Assembly: GCA_003428585.1 (NCBI GenBank)
Contig: QVQC01000063.1
Coordinates: 1-54,570, forward strand
DNA from: Nioella halotolerans
GTDB lineage: Bacteria > Pseudomonadota > Alphaproteobacteria > Rhodobacterales > Rhodobacteraceae
Direction of reading: 5' to 3'
DNA: 54,570 nt
Shown here: piece by piece, positions 1-8,056 of the stretch
How the letters are laid out: each line of letters opens with the position of its first letter
Position numbering within the stretch: the first letter of the stretch is position 1
Made by a program: the position numbers and the translations under genes
Notes under the pieces: generated by a model
The model's database searches: none
The model's input: only the letters and a program-made list of their open reading frames with translations
What the model was told of the DNA's origin: nothing

Positions 1-99
1 GCCCTTGAAGAAGCCGCGTAGGTCTTGAACAAGAAAGCCTCTCGGAAACCCGGGGCGGTTCAATGCACCTCCCAACCCCGAGTCAAATGGACAGCGTGA

Positions 100-717
100 A
101 TGACCCTCGCCACGGCTCTCACCGCCTTTACCGCCCTTTTCGTGGTGATCGACCCGATCGGCCTGACGCCGATCTTCATCGCGCTGACATCCGGCCTATC
201 CGCGCGGGCGCGGCGGGTGATCGCGCTGCGCGCCTGCCTCGTGTCATTCCTGTTGCTGACAATCTTCGGCCTCGCGGGCGAGTCGGTGCTGCAATTCCTT
301 GGCATCTCGCTGCCGGCCTTTCGCATCGCCGGGGGGATCCTGCTGTTTCTCACCGCGCTCGACATGCTCTTCGAGCGTCGCAAGCAACGCCGCGAAGGAC
401 AGGCCGACAGCGCCCCCGAAGCCGAGGATCCGTCCGTCTTTCCGCTTGCCATGCCGCTCATTGCCGGGCCCGGCGCGATTGCCACGATGATCCTTCTGGC
501 CGGCTCGGCCAGCACCCCGGGCGAAATCCTGCTCATTCACGCGATCATGCTGGTGGTGCTGGCCTGCGTGCTGGCGCTGTTCTTTCTGGCGGGTGGGCTG
601 GAACGATTGCTGGGCGCGGTCGGCATCAACGTGGTCACGCGGCTTCTGGGGATGCTGCTGGCGGCGCTTTCAGTGCAGTTCGTGATCGACGGCTTGCGCA
701 GCTTGCAGGTGGTTTAA
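100..717 (+). CDS. MarC/NAAT-family integral membrane protein
   Basis: A 205-residue, almost wholly hydrophobic protein with about six membrane segments. The N-terminus carries the family's FVVIDPIGLTPIF-type signature (residues about 14-26), and the middle has the matching PLIAGPGAIATMI stretch (about 118-130). That pair of Pro/Gly-rich re-entrant-like motifs identifies the MarC family. Family members were once linked to multiple antibiotic resistance, but that role was not upheld, so the transported substrate is unknown. It sits 47 bp upstream of a membrane-anchored aspartic protease on the same strand and may share its transcript. The ATG at 100 has no strong Shine-Dalgarno. It gives a full-length family member, so I kept it. 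Confidence 0.88.
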   Translation: MTLATALTAFTALFVVIDPIGLTPIFIALTSGLSARARRVIALRACLVSFLLLTIFGLAGESVLQFLGISLPAFRIAGGILLFLTALDMLFERRKQRREGQADSAPEAEDPSVFPLAMPLIAGPGAIATMILLAGSASTPGEILLIHAIMLVVLACVLALFFLAGGLERLLGAVGINVVTRLLGMLLAALSVQFVIDGLRSLQVV

Positions 718-764
718 CGAACGAGACCCCCTATATTGTCAGAGTGCGCGCCGGAAGGATCCAC

Positions 765-1346
765 ATGGAAAAGACCGAAATCGCCTCTCTCGTGTATCTC
801 GGCCTGCTCGGCGTTGCGCTGGCGGGGTCGATGATTTCGGCCAATCGGCAACATATCGGGCGCGTGGCGCGGTACGCGCTGACATGGGGATTGCTGATCG
901 CGGCCGGCGTCATCTCCGTGGGGCTCTGGCCGGACCTGCGCCAGACGGTGTTGCCACAGCAATCGACGGTGACCGACGCGGGCGAAATCTCCGTCCCGCG
1001 AAGCTTCGACGGGCACTATTACCTGACCCTACAGATCAACGGCGCGCCGGTCCGCTTCGTGGTCGACACTGGCGCGACCGACATGGTCCTGACGCCGCAG
1101 GACGCTGCCCATGCCGGTCTGGAAACCGCCAGCCTGCGCTACACCAGCCGCGCGATGACGGCGAACGGCATGGTGCAAACCGCGCCCGTGCGCCTTGACC
1201 TCGTGGAGGTCGGCCCGATCTCGGACCGCCAGGTGCCGGCCGTGGTCAATGGCTCGCCGATGCAGGAAAGCTTGCTTGGCATGTCCTATCTCAACCGGTT
1301 CTCACGCATCTCGATCGAGGATGGGCGCATGGTGCTGGACCGCTGA
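765..1346 (+). CDS. Membrane-anchored retropepsin-like aspartic protease (TIGR02281 family)
   Basis: A 193-residue protein with two hydrophobic segments in the first 70 residues (about 7-23 and 36-53), followed by a single retropepsin-like domain. The catalytic motif VVDTGAT has its Asp at residue 101 and is followed by a typical flap and the hydrophobic LLGMSYLNRF element (about residues 168-177). One aspartyl lobe per chain implies it works as a homodimer, as in retroviral proteases. The N-terminal anchor would place the catalytic domain in the periplasm. The reading frame stays open well upstream, but the ATG at 765, preceded by GGAAGGA about eight bases away, starts the anchor and avoids overlapping the gene before it. 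Its substrate cannot be read from sequence. Confidence 0.85.
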   Translation: MEKTEIASLVYLGLLGVALAGSMISANRQHIGRVARYALTWGLLIAAGVISVGLWPDLRQTVLPQQSTVTDAGEISVPRSFDGHYYLTLQINGAPVRFVVDTGATDMVLTPQDAAHAGLETASLRYTSRAMTANGMVQTAPVRLDLVEVGPISDRQVPAVVNGSPMQESLLGMSYLNRFSRISIEDGRMVLDR

Positions 1347-1429
1347 GGCGGTTTGTCCGATGGCACTTGAACGACCGGCGCTGTCATGCCACTGGGATAC
1401 ATCCGGAAAAGATCAGCGCGAGGAACCCG

Positions 1430-1990
1430 ATGTCGCCGCTCAATATCGAAAAGGGCTCGTCCAGCCATTCCGCCTATGACCTGCGCAGCCATATGTCGGA
1501 GGTGGTGGAAACCCATACCCTCGCCATACTCGTGGAAAACGAGGCGGGGGTGCTGGCCCGCGTCATCGGCCTTTTCTCCGGGCGCGGCTACAACATCGAA
1601 AGCCTGACGGTGGCCGAGGTCGATCACGAGGGACGCCGGTCGCGCATCACCATCGTCACCTCCGGCACGCCGCAGGTGATCCAGCAGATCCGCATGCAGC
1701 TCGAACGCATGGTGCCGGTGCACGAAGTGGCCGACCTGACCGTGGAAGGCCCGCATGTCAGCCGCGAACTGTCGCTCATCAAGGTCTTCGCCAAGGGCGA
1801 GGCGCGGGTTGAATCGCTGCGCATCGCCGAGATTTTCCGCGCCAACGTGGTCGATTCCACGTTGGAAAGCTTCATCTTCGAAATGACTGGCACGCCGGAA
1901 AAGATCGACGCCTTCGCGGACCTGATGCGCCCCTTGGGCGAGGTGCGCATGGCGCGCACCGGCGTCGCGGCCATGGCGCGCGGGCTGTGA
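1430..1990 (+). CDS. ilvN: Acetolactate synthase small (regulatory) subunit
   Basis: A 186-residue regulatory subunit of acetohydroxyacid synthase, the first common enzyme of valine, leucine and isoleucine synthesis. An ACT domain near the N-terminus starts with THTLAILVENEAGVLARV and continues with the family's FSGRGYNIESLTV. That ACT domain binds valine for feedback inhibition in this family. The C-terminal half contains the conserved SLIKV..RVESLRIAEIFRANVVD pattern. I chose the ATG at 1430, with GAGGAA nine bases upstream. An in-frame ATG at 1367 would add 21 residues unlike the family. The catalytic subunit ilvB lies about 14 kb downstream, at 15813, instead of next to it. Length matches the long bacterial IlvH/IlvN class. 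Confidence 0.95.
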   Translation: MSPLNIEKGSSSHSAYDLRSHMSEVVETHTLAILVENEAGVLARVIGLFSGRGYNIESLTVAEVDHEGRRSRITIVTSGTPQVIQQIRMQLERMVPVHEVADLTVEGPHVSRELSLIKVFAKGEARVESLRIAEIFRANVVDSTLESFIFEMTGTPEKIDAFADLMRPLGEVRMARTGVAAMARGL

Positions 1991-2025
1991 TCCGCGCCGC
2001 CTGAGCCCCCACCGCGACCGGCCGG

Positions 2026-2050
2026 GGGAAGGGCGGCGCGCACCCTTCCC
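2026..2050 (+). other. Hairpin downstream of ilvN
   Basis: A perfect 8-bp inverted repeat (GGGAAGGG at 2026-2033 and CCCTTCCC at 2043-2050) with a 9-base loop lies 36 bp after the ilvN stop. No run of T follows, so it is not a convincing intrinsic terminator. It may instead protect the 3' end of the ilvN message or be a weak pause site. Confidence 0.3.
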
Positions 2051-2213
2051 GCGACCCTTGCGACGGGTCCGGTGCCCCCGGTGCCCGCCCACCCAGAACC
2101 CGACACCGGTGTCAATTTCCGCCATCACGTGGTCGCAACCGGGCAAGACGGGCGCGGCGCGCATGGCCGATACTCCCCTCGTCCAGTTAACGAGAGCTAA
2201 GGGGGGAAACGCG

Positions 2214-3374
2214 ATGCCGAAGGACCAGGCGATTGACGTGCTGGACGCGGTGCGCGGCCCGATCCAGACGGCCCACGGGCTGCCCAATGCCCATTACACC
2301 GACCCCGAGACCATCGCCGAGGAAAACGAGGCTGTCTTGCGTCGCACATGGGCCGGGCTGGCCGTGGGCGCCGATGTGCCCGAACCCTCCGATTGCAAGC
2401 CGATCACCTTCCTTGGGCAGCCGCTCTTGCTGGTACGCGACAAGGACGGCACCCTGCGCGTGTTCGAGAATATCTGCCGCCACCGTGGCATGATCCTTGT
2501 CGAGGAGGCGCGCAAGGTCGAGGGCGCCATCCGCTGCCCCTATCACAGCTGGTGCTACGCCAAGGACGGCCGGCTCGTCTCCACCCCGCATGTGGGCGGG
2601 CCGGGCCAGAACAGCCACCCCGACATGCCCCGGTCAGAGCTTGGCCTGATCGAAGTGCGCAGCCATGTCTGGCGCGACGTGGTGTTCGTCAACCTGTCCG
2701 GCGACGCGCCGCCCTTCGAGGAGGTGCATGCCGAGTTGATGGTCCGTTGGCGGGATGTCGACAAGCCGCTTTATCACGGCGGCTGGGACAGCCAGTTCAC
2801 GCTGGAGGTGGAAACCAACTGGAAACTCGCGGTCGAGAATTACTGCGAAAGCTACCACCTGCCATGGGTGCATCCCGGCCTGAACAGCTATTCTAGGCTG
2901 GAGGATCACTACCATATTGAATCGCCGGGTAATTTTTCCGGCCAAGGCACCTATGTCTATCGCCAGTTGGAAGGACACGAGGGGCAGACCTTCCCCGATT
3001 TCGAGGGACTGCCGGACTTCTGGGATGCCGGCGGCGAGTATATCGCGGTTTATCCCAACGTGCTTTTGGGCGTGCAGCGCGACCATGCCTTCGCCATCGT
3101 GCTGGAACCGGTGCGCCACGACAGGACCCACGAACACGTGCATATCTACTACGCCGCGCCCGACACCGACGGCGCGCTGCGCCAGAAGAATGCGACACAG
3201 TGGAAAACGGTCTTCACCGAGGATGTCTTCGTCGTCGAAGGCATGCAGCGCGGCCGTTCCGCGCCCGGCTTCGACGGTGGCCGTTTCTCGCCCGCGATGG
3301 ACGGGCCGACGCACCTGTTCCACGACTGGGTGGCCGGTCGCATTGGCGCACTGAGGGAGGCGGGCGATGCTTGA
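2214..3374 (+). CDS. Rieske non-heme iron ring-hydroxylating oxygenase, alpha subunit
   Basis: A 386-residue oxygenase subunit. The N-terminal Rieske domain binds a [2Fe-2S] cluster through C88-x-H90 and C108-x2-H111 (CRHRG ... CPYHSWC). The C-terminal catalytic domain carries E212-x2-H215-x4-H220, matching the 2-His-1-carboxylate mononuclear iron site with the bridging acidic residue. Enzymes of this type take electrons from a separate reductase and hydroxylate aromatic compounds or N-demethylate quaternary amines. No reductase is nearby, and the substrate cannot be assigned. The start is the ATG at 2214, preceded by a strong GGGGGGAAA; the open frame runs further upstream through Pro-rich noncoding-like sequence. 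A 73-codon gene overlaps its 3' end by 8 bp. Confidence 0.9.
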   Translation: MPKDQAIDVLDAVRGPIQTAHGLPNAHYTDPETIAEENEAVLRRTWAGLAVGADVPEPSDCKPITFLGQPLLLVRDKDGTLRVFENICRHRGMILVEEARKVEGAIRCPYHSWCYAKDGRLVSTPHVGGPGQNSHPDMPRSELGLIEVRSHVWRDVVFVNLSGDAPPFEEVHAELMVRWRDVDKPLYHGGWDSQFTLEVETNWKLAVENYCESYHLPWVHPGLNSYSRLEDHYHIESPGNFSGQGTYVYRQLEGHEGQTFPDFEGLPDFWDAGGEYIAVYPNVLLGVQRDHAFAIVLEPVRHDRTHEHVHIYYAAPDTDGALRQKNATQWKTVFTEDVFVVEGMQRGRSAPGFDGGRFSPAMDGPTHLFHDWVAGRIGALREAGDA

Positions 3375-3588
3375 GGATCTGGACAGCCGCTTGCTGGCGG
3401 CGCATGCGATGAACGACCGCGCCGCGCTGATCGGGCTTTACGCCGAGGCGTCGGGCGCGGCCAATTCACCCGTCGCGCGAAATTTCTACCTGACCCATGC
3501 CTATGTCTACGCGCTGGAAGCTGGCCTGCCCGAGGCCGATTTCCTGCGTCGCCGGCTGGTGGATTACGGTGCCGAAACCGACGCGTGA
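3367..3588 (+). CDS. Small protein co-translated with the Rieske oxygenase
   Basis: A 73-residue acidic, helical-looking protein with no family I recognise. The ATG at 3367 lies inside the last codons of the oxygenase (8-bp overlap), with GGGAGG a few bases upstream, which implies translational coupling. The sequence is Ala/Leu-rich with the pattern of one or two helix-turn-helix repeats (LLAAHAMNDRAALIGLYAEA, then LTHAYVYALEAGLPEAD), reminiscent of a single TPR unit. Its stop codon directly abuts the stop of the converging lytic transglycosylase, with no spacer. The tight overlap suggests it acts with the oxygenase, perhaps as an assembly or regulatory partner; that is inference. Confidence 0.72.
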   Translation: MLEDLDSRLLAAHAMNDRAALIGLYAEASGAANSPVARNFYLTHAYVYALEAGLPEADFLRRRLVDYGAETDA

Positions 3589-4167
3589 TCAGGTGCCGAG
3601 AATGGCGCGCACGTAGCCTTGCGTCTCGGCGAAGGGCGGGATCCCGTCATGGGCGATCACCGCCTCGGGCCCCGCGTTGTAGGCGGCAAGCGCAAGGTGC
3701 CAATCCCCGAAGCGGCGATATTGCTGCGACAGATACCGCGCGCCGCCATCGAGGTTGTCATGCGCATCATGCGGATCGACGCCCAGACGGGCGGCCGTGT
3801 CGGGCATGAGTTGCGCCAGCCCGATCGCCCCCGCATGACTGAGCGCGCCGGTATCCCAGCCGCTCTCCTGCTGAACGAGTCGCAGGAACAGGTCCTCCGG
3901 GATGCCGTGGCGACGCGCTGCGGCGCGCGCGACCTCCAGCCACGGGCCGGTATAGGCGCCCTCGTATCGCGGGATCGCGGTGGCGACGGGGCGGTTGGGG
4001 CGCAGTCGCTCGGAAAACTCGTATTGCTGCGCCGCACGGCTGTCGAGCAGGTCAAGCTGCGACGACAGGCGTGCCATCCGGTCGGATCCGCCCCCCTGCG
4101 CCGCCGCCGCGACAGGCAGCGCGATGCAGACGATACATGCAAGCACCGCCATCCCCTTGACTGTCAC
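3589..4167 (-). CDS. Periplasmic lytic transglycosylase (SLT domain)
   Basis: A 192-residue exported murein hydrolase. The start is a GTG at 4167 with GGAGGGG just upstream; it begins a clean signal peptide ([19 protein letters not shown], cleavage after AAAAQ). The frame is open upstream, but that stretch has no export signal. The SLT domain occupies about residues 75-192. The catalytic Glu is E101 in LVQQESGW, followed by [10 protein letters not shown] and the closing AYNAGPEAV motif that defines this fold. It cleaves the MurNAc-GlcNAc bond with formation of 1,6-anhydroMurNAc. It ends exactly against the stop of the Rieske-associated small gene, and its promoter region is shared, divergently, with ssb. 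Confidence 0.9.
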   Translation of the reverse strand: MTVKGMAVLACIVCIALPVAAAAQGGGSDRMARLSSQLDLLDSRAAQQYEFSERLRPNRPVATAIPRYEGAYTGPWLEVARAAARRHGIPEDLFLRLVQQESGWDTGALSHAGAIGLAQLMPDTAARLGVDPHDAHDNLDGGARYLSQQYRRFGDWHLALAAYNAGPEAVIAHDGIPPFAETQGYVRAILGT

Positions 4168-4227
4168 GATCCCCTCCTGCTCGTCAGCAGCTTTATCATA
4201 CCGAAAGGCGCCCGCAGGTCCAGCGCG

Positions 4228-4255
4228 GCGCGACGGAACCGGCGATCCGTCGCGC
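4228..4255. repeat. Perfect 10-bp inverted repeat upstream of ssb
   Basis: GCGCGACGGA (4228-4237) is repeated in reverse complement as TCCGTCGCGC (4246-4255), with an 8-base centre. It lies between the divergent lytic transglycosylase and ssb, followed by a T-rich stretch. It could be an operator or a leader hairpin. I see no good match to the alphaproteobacterial LexA box (GTTC-N7-GTTC) in this gap. Confidence 0.45.
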
Positions 4256-4322
4256 ATTTGGCTTTTCTTAACCTTGATGCGATGCTCTAACTGCGACCGA
4301 CTCGAAACACGCGGGAGAAAAC

Positions 4323-4823
4323 ATGGCTGGCTCCGTCAACAAGGTCATTCTGGTGGGAAATCTGGGGCGCGACCCCGAGGTGCGGACATTCCAGAACGGG
4401 GGCAAGGTGTGCAACCTGCGCATCGCCACCTCCGAGACATGGAAGGATCGCAACACCGGCGAGAGGCGCGAAAAGACCGAATGGCACAGCGTCGCCATCT
4501 TTTCCGAACCGCTGGCCCGGATCGCGGAACAATACCTGCGCAAGGGGTCGAAGGTCTACCTCGAAGGCCAGCTCGAAACCCGTAAGTGGCAGGACCAGAG
4601 CGGGCAGGACCGCTACAGCACGGAGGTCGTGCTGCGCCCCTACCGCAGCGAGATGACCCTGCTCGACAGCCGCGGCGGCGGCGGCGGTGGTGGTGGAGAC
4701 GGCGGTGGCGGCTACGGCGGCGGCGGCGGTTTCCCAGATGACCGCGATGGCGGCTATGGTGGCGGCGCACCGTCGGGCGGCGGCGGTGGTCGCGGCGACA
4801 TGGATGACGAGATCCCGTTCTGA
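4323..4823 (+). CDS. ssb: Single-stranded DNA-binding protein
   Basis: A 166-residue SSB. The OB-fold occupies about residues 1-115, starting [21 protein letters not shown], with the conserved [26 protein letters not shown] core. A glycine-rich flexible linker (about 120-155) leads to the acidic tip DDEIPF, which recruits replication and repair partners. The protein coats single-stranded DNA as a tetramer during replication, recombination and repair. The ATG is preceded by GGGAGAAAAC. The GC-rich GGC repeats near 4674-4790 encode the linker and are not a separate repeat element. Confidence 0.98.
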   Translation: MAGSVNKVILVGNLGRDPEVRTFQNGGKVCNLRIATSETWKDRNTGERREKTEWHSVAIFSEPLARIAEQYLRKGSKVYLEGQLETRKWQDQSGQDRYSTEVVLRPYRSEMTLLDSRGGGGGGGGDGGGGYGGGGGFPDDRDGGYGGGAPSGGGGGRGDMDDEIPF

Positions 4824-4920
4824 GGGGCACGTCTTTCCACCGGCGCCGGCCCCCGTTCCTGGCGGGGCTCGCCGGCAGCAGTATATGGACCAAGAAGACG
4901 ACAGGTGGGGACGGTTTGAC

Positions 4921-6108
4921 ATGCGCGTGCTGAACCCGAACGTCGCTGCAACCTTTCCGCCCCCGGTGATGGAGGCGCGTCGCTGGATCGAGGGCGTCAC
5001 TTTCCCGGCCGACCGGCCGCTGATAAATCTCAGCCAGGCCGCGCCGGTCGATCCGCCCCCCGAAGGACTGCGCGAGGCCATGGCCGAGGCGTTGCTGACC
5101 CGGCCCGAAAGCCACCTCTATGGCCCGGTGCTGGGTATGCCCGCCCTGCGCGAGGAGCTGGCCGCGCGATGGTCGGCAAGCTATGGCGGCGCGCTCGCCG
5201 CACGGCAGGTGGCGATCACCCCCGGCTGCAACCAGGCCTTTTGCGCGGTCATGACAACGCTGGCGGGCGCGGGCGACGGGGTGATCCTGCCGACCCCCTA
5301 CTATTTCAACCACAAGATGTGGCTGGACATGACCGGGGTTGAAGCGCAGCTCTTGCCGACCGGCGACGGGCTGATCCCCGATCCGGAGGCGGCGGCGCGG
5401 CTGATCACCGGGCGCACCCGCGCCATCGTTCTGATTTCGCCCAACAATCCCGCCGGCGTCGAATACCCGCCAGAGGTCATGGCCGCCTTCCGCGACCTTT
5501 GCCGACGGCACGGCATCGCCCTCGTTGTCGACGAGACCTACCGCGATTTTCACAGCCGGGAAGGCGCGCCGCATGATCTTTTCACCGATCCCGGCTGGGA
5601 TGATACGCTGATCCAGCTTTACTCCTTTTCCAAGTCCTACCGGCTGACCGGGCATCGCGTCGGCGCCATCGTGGCCAGCGCGGCGCGGCTCGGCGAGGTG
5701 GAGAAGGTCCTTGATACCGTTGCCATATGCCCCGGCCAGATCGGCCAGATCGGGGCGCTTTGGGGGATGCGGAACCTGCGCGACTGGCTGGCGGGCGAGC
5801 GGCGCGAAATCCTGCATCGTCGCGCCGCGGTGGAGGCGGCGTTCCAGCATGTCGCCGGGTGGGAGCTTCTGGGCTGCGGGGCCTATTTCGCCTATATCCG
5901 TCATCCGTTCGACATGCGCTCGGATGCTGTGGCCAAGGCAATGGTCAAGGATGCCAGCCTGCTGACCCTGCCCGGCACCATGTTCGGCCCCGCGCGCGAG
6001 GCGGGCGGTGACGGGCAGGCCGAAACGACGCTGCGGCTGGCCTTCGCCAATGCCGATGCAGACGGGCTGGCCGAGGTCGGACGCCGCATCGCGCAGCTTT
6101 CGCAGTGA
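4921..6108 (+). CDS. Class I/II PLP-dependent aminotransferase
   Basis: A 395-residue fold-type I aminotransferase. Visible landmarks are the SHLYGPVLGMPALREELAAR region, SPNNPAGVEYPPE (the Asn that contacts PLP), VVDETYRDF (the Asp pairing with the pyridine nitrogen), and the Schiff-base lysine K238 in SFSKSYRLTGHRVG. These show an active catalytic core in the aspartate/aromatic aminotransferase superfamily. The amino donor cannot be named. The ATG at 4921 has GGTGGGG seven bases upstream; an in-frame ATG at 4885 would add 12 residues without a better ribosome site. It stands between ssb and a PpiD-like gene on the same strand. Confidence 0.88.
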   Translation: MRVLNPNVAATFPPPVMEARRWIEGVTFPADRPLINLSQAAPVDPPPEGLREAMAEALLTRPESHLYGPVLGMPALREELAARWSASYGGALAARQVAITPGCNQAFCAVMTTLAGAGDGVILPTPYYFNHKMWLDMTGVEAQLLPTGDGLIPDPEAAARLITGRTRAIVLISPNNPAGVEYPPEVMAAFRDLCRRHGIALVVDETYRDFHSREGAPHDLFTDPGWDDTLIQLYSFSKSYRLTGHRVGAIVASAARLGEVEKVLDTVAICPGQIGQIGALWGMRNLRDWLAGERREILHRRAAVEAAFQHVAGWELLGCGAYFAYIRHPFDMRSDAVAKAMVKDASLLTLPGTMFGPAREAGGDGQAETTLRLAFANADADGLAEVGRRIAQLSQ

Positions 6109-6193
6109 AATCCTGTCCCGAAGGCCCCTTGCTCCCCCGGGGCCAAGTCCCTAAACCTGCGGGCCAACACCTGAGACCGGGGAGACCACAGGC

Positions 6194-8050
6194 ATGGCAC
6201 GACGCGCAGGCAAGAAACTGTCCGACTTCATCGTCTGGATCATCCTCGGCCTTCTGATCATCGGGTTGGCCGGCTTCGGGATCGGCAATTTCGGCGGCTC
6301 TGCCACGCAGATCGGGTCGGTCGGCAATGCCACGATCAGCGCCGATGCCTATGCCCGCGCACTGCAGGCGGAACTGCGCGCACAGTCGGCAGAGGGCGGC
6401 CCCTACACCACGCTGGCCGGTCTGCAATCGGCCGGGCTTGACCGCGCCATCCTCGACGGGCTGGTGGCGCGCGCCGCGCTGACCCATGAAGCGGGCGAGA
6501 TCGGGCTTTCCGTGGGCGACATGGAAGTGGCGCGCCAGATCCGCAATTCCGGCAGCTTCCAGGGGCCGGGCGGCAGCTTCGACCGGGCGACCTACGAATT
6601 GCAACTGTCGCAGGCAGGCTACAGCGTCGATGAATTCGAGGATACCATCCGCGAGGATACCACCCGGTCGATCCTGCAATCGGCGATCATCGGCGGGCTG
6701 GACATGCCCGACAGTTACATCGAGACGATGATCGCCTACCAGACCGAAACCCGCAGCTTCACGCTGGCGCGGGTCACGGAGAACGATCTGTCAGCCGGCC
6801 TCGCCGCGCCAAGCGACGCGGACCTGCAGGATTACTACAGCGAAAACGCCGACCGGTTCGAACGGCCCGAATTGCGCCGCATCACCTATGCATGGGTCAC
6901 CCCGAACCAGATCCAGGACGACGTGGATGTCAGCGAGGACGCGCTGCGCACGCTCTATGACGAGCGTCGCGCCGAATACGTGCAACCCGAGCGCCGCTTG
7001 CTGGAGCGGCTGGTCTTCCCCTCGCAGGAGGAGGCCGAGGCGGCGCGCACCGCCCTTGACGCCGGGGAGACGGATTTCGACACGCTGGTCGCGGATAGGG
7101 GCCTGACGCTCGAGGATGTCGATCTGGGCGAGACCGCGCCGCGCGATTTGTCCGAAGCCGCCCGCGAGGTGATCTTCGCCGATACCGAGTCCGAGATCCT
7201 TGGCCCGCTTGAAAGCCGCTTCGGCCCGGCCCTTTTCCGCATCAACGCGGTCCTCGCGGCCAGCGAGGTGAGCTTCGAGGAGGCGCGCGACGACCTGCGC
7301 ACGGAACTGGCCGAATCCGCCGCGCGCCGCGCGATAGATGACATGCGCGACGCGGTGGACGACCTTCTGGCCGGCGGCGCCACGCTGGAAGAGATCGCCG
7401 GGGAAACCGAGATGACGCTTGGCACCATCGATTGGTCCGAAGGCGTCGATACCGACATCGCCGCCTACGAGGCTTTCGGGGAGGCCGCCGCTGCCGCGCA
7501 GGAGGGCGATTTCCCGGAGCTTCTGCAACTGTCCGATGGAGGCCAGTTCGCGCTGCGGCTCGACGAGGTCGTGCCGCCAACCGTCCCGCAGCTTGACGAG
7601 ATCGAGGAAGAGGTCGCCGACGCCTGGCGCGCGACGCAATTGCGCATCCGGCTGGAGGAACGCGCCAACGCGATCCTCGATGGCCTTGAGACCAGCGGGT
7701 CGCTGGAGGAGCTGGACCTGCCGCTGACCACCGAAACCCGCATACGGCGGCAGGATTTCATCCCCGACGCGCCGCCGACGCTGGTCGCGCAGGTTTTCCA
7801 GTTGGAAGCGCCCGGCGACAGGGTGGTTATTCCCGGCCCCCGCGCCGCCTACATCGCCCGGCTCGACGAGATCCACGCGGGAACGCGCGGCTCACCCGAG
7901 GTGCAGGCGCTGGAAGGGCAGTTCGCGCGGCAATCCGCCGGCTCCCTGACCGGCGATGTTTTCGAGGCCTTCGGGCAGGCGCTGCAAGACGAGGTCGGCA
8001 TCTCTCTGGATCAGGGTGTCATCAACGCGATCCACGCGCAGTTCCCCTGA
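6194..8050 (+). CDS. PpiD-like membrane-anchored periplasmic peptidyl-prolyl isomerase/chaperone
   Basis: A 618-residue protein with one N-terminal membrane helix (about residues 12-33, FIVWIILGLLIIGLAGFGIG) and a long periplasmic part. A SurA_N-like chaperone segment follows (about 45-230). A divergent parvulin-like domain spans about 265-360 (RLLERLVFPSQEEAEAA through FGPALFRI). The C-terminal region is helical and acidic. This matches PpiD/SurA-type folding helpers that meet outer-membrane proteins leaving the Sec translocon. In PpiD the parvulin domain is often inactive, which may hold here. trpE starts 6 bp after its stop, so the two are probably one operon, an arrangement common in this order. 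Confidence 0.87.
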   Translation: MARRAGKKLSDFIVWIILGLLIIGLAGFGIGNFGGSATQIGSVGNATISADAYARALQAELRAQSAEGGPYTTLAGLQSAGLDRAILDGLVARAALTHEAGEIGLSVGDMEVARQIRNSGSFQGPGGSFDRATYELQLSQAGYSVDEFEDTIREDTTRSILQSAIIGGLDMPDSYIETMIAYQTETRSFTLARVTENDLSAGLAAPSDADLQDYYSENADRFERPELRRITYAWVTPNQIQDDVDVSEDALRTLYDERRAEYVQPERRLLERLVFPSQEEAEAARTALDAGETDFDTLVADRGLTLEDVDLGETAPRDLSEAAREVIFADTESEILGPLESRFGPALFRINAVLAASEVSFEEARDDLRTELAESAARRAIDDMRDAVDDLLAGGATLEEIAGETEMTLGTIDWSEGVDTDIAAYEAFGEAAAAAQEGDFPELLQLSDGGQFALRLDEVVPPTVPQLDEIEEEVADAWRATQLRIRLEERANAILDGLETSGSLEELDLPLTTETRIRRQDFIPDAPPTLVAQVFQLEAPGDRVVIPGPRAAYIARLDEIHAGTRGSPEVQALEGQFARQSAGSLTGDVFEAFGQALQDEVGISLDQGVINAIHAQFP

Positions 8051-8056
8051 GGCGCC

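Noticed and set aside
1..21. Possible last codons of a gene (ALEEAA then TAG) at the window edge
   Set aside because: Six codons are too few to support a gene; nothing else upstream is visible.
4674..4790. GGC/GGT repeat tract
   Set aside because: Encodes the glycine-rich linker of SSB; not an independent repeat element.
4345..5904. Long open frame on the minus strand across ssb and the aminotransferase gene
   Set aside because: A shadow of two well-supported plus-strand genes in GC-rich DNA; no family features.
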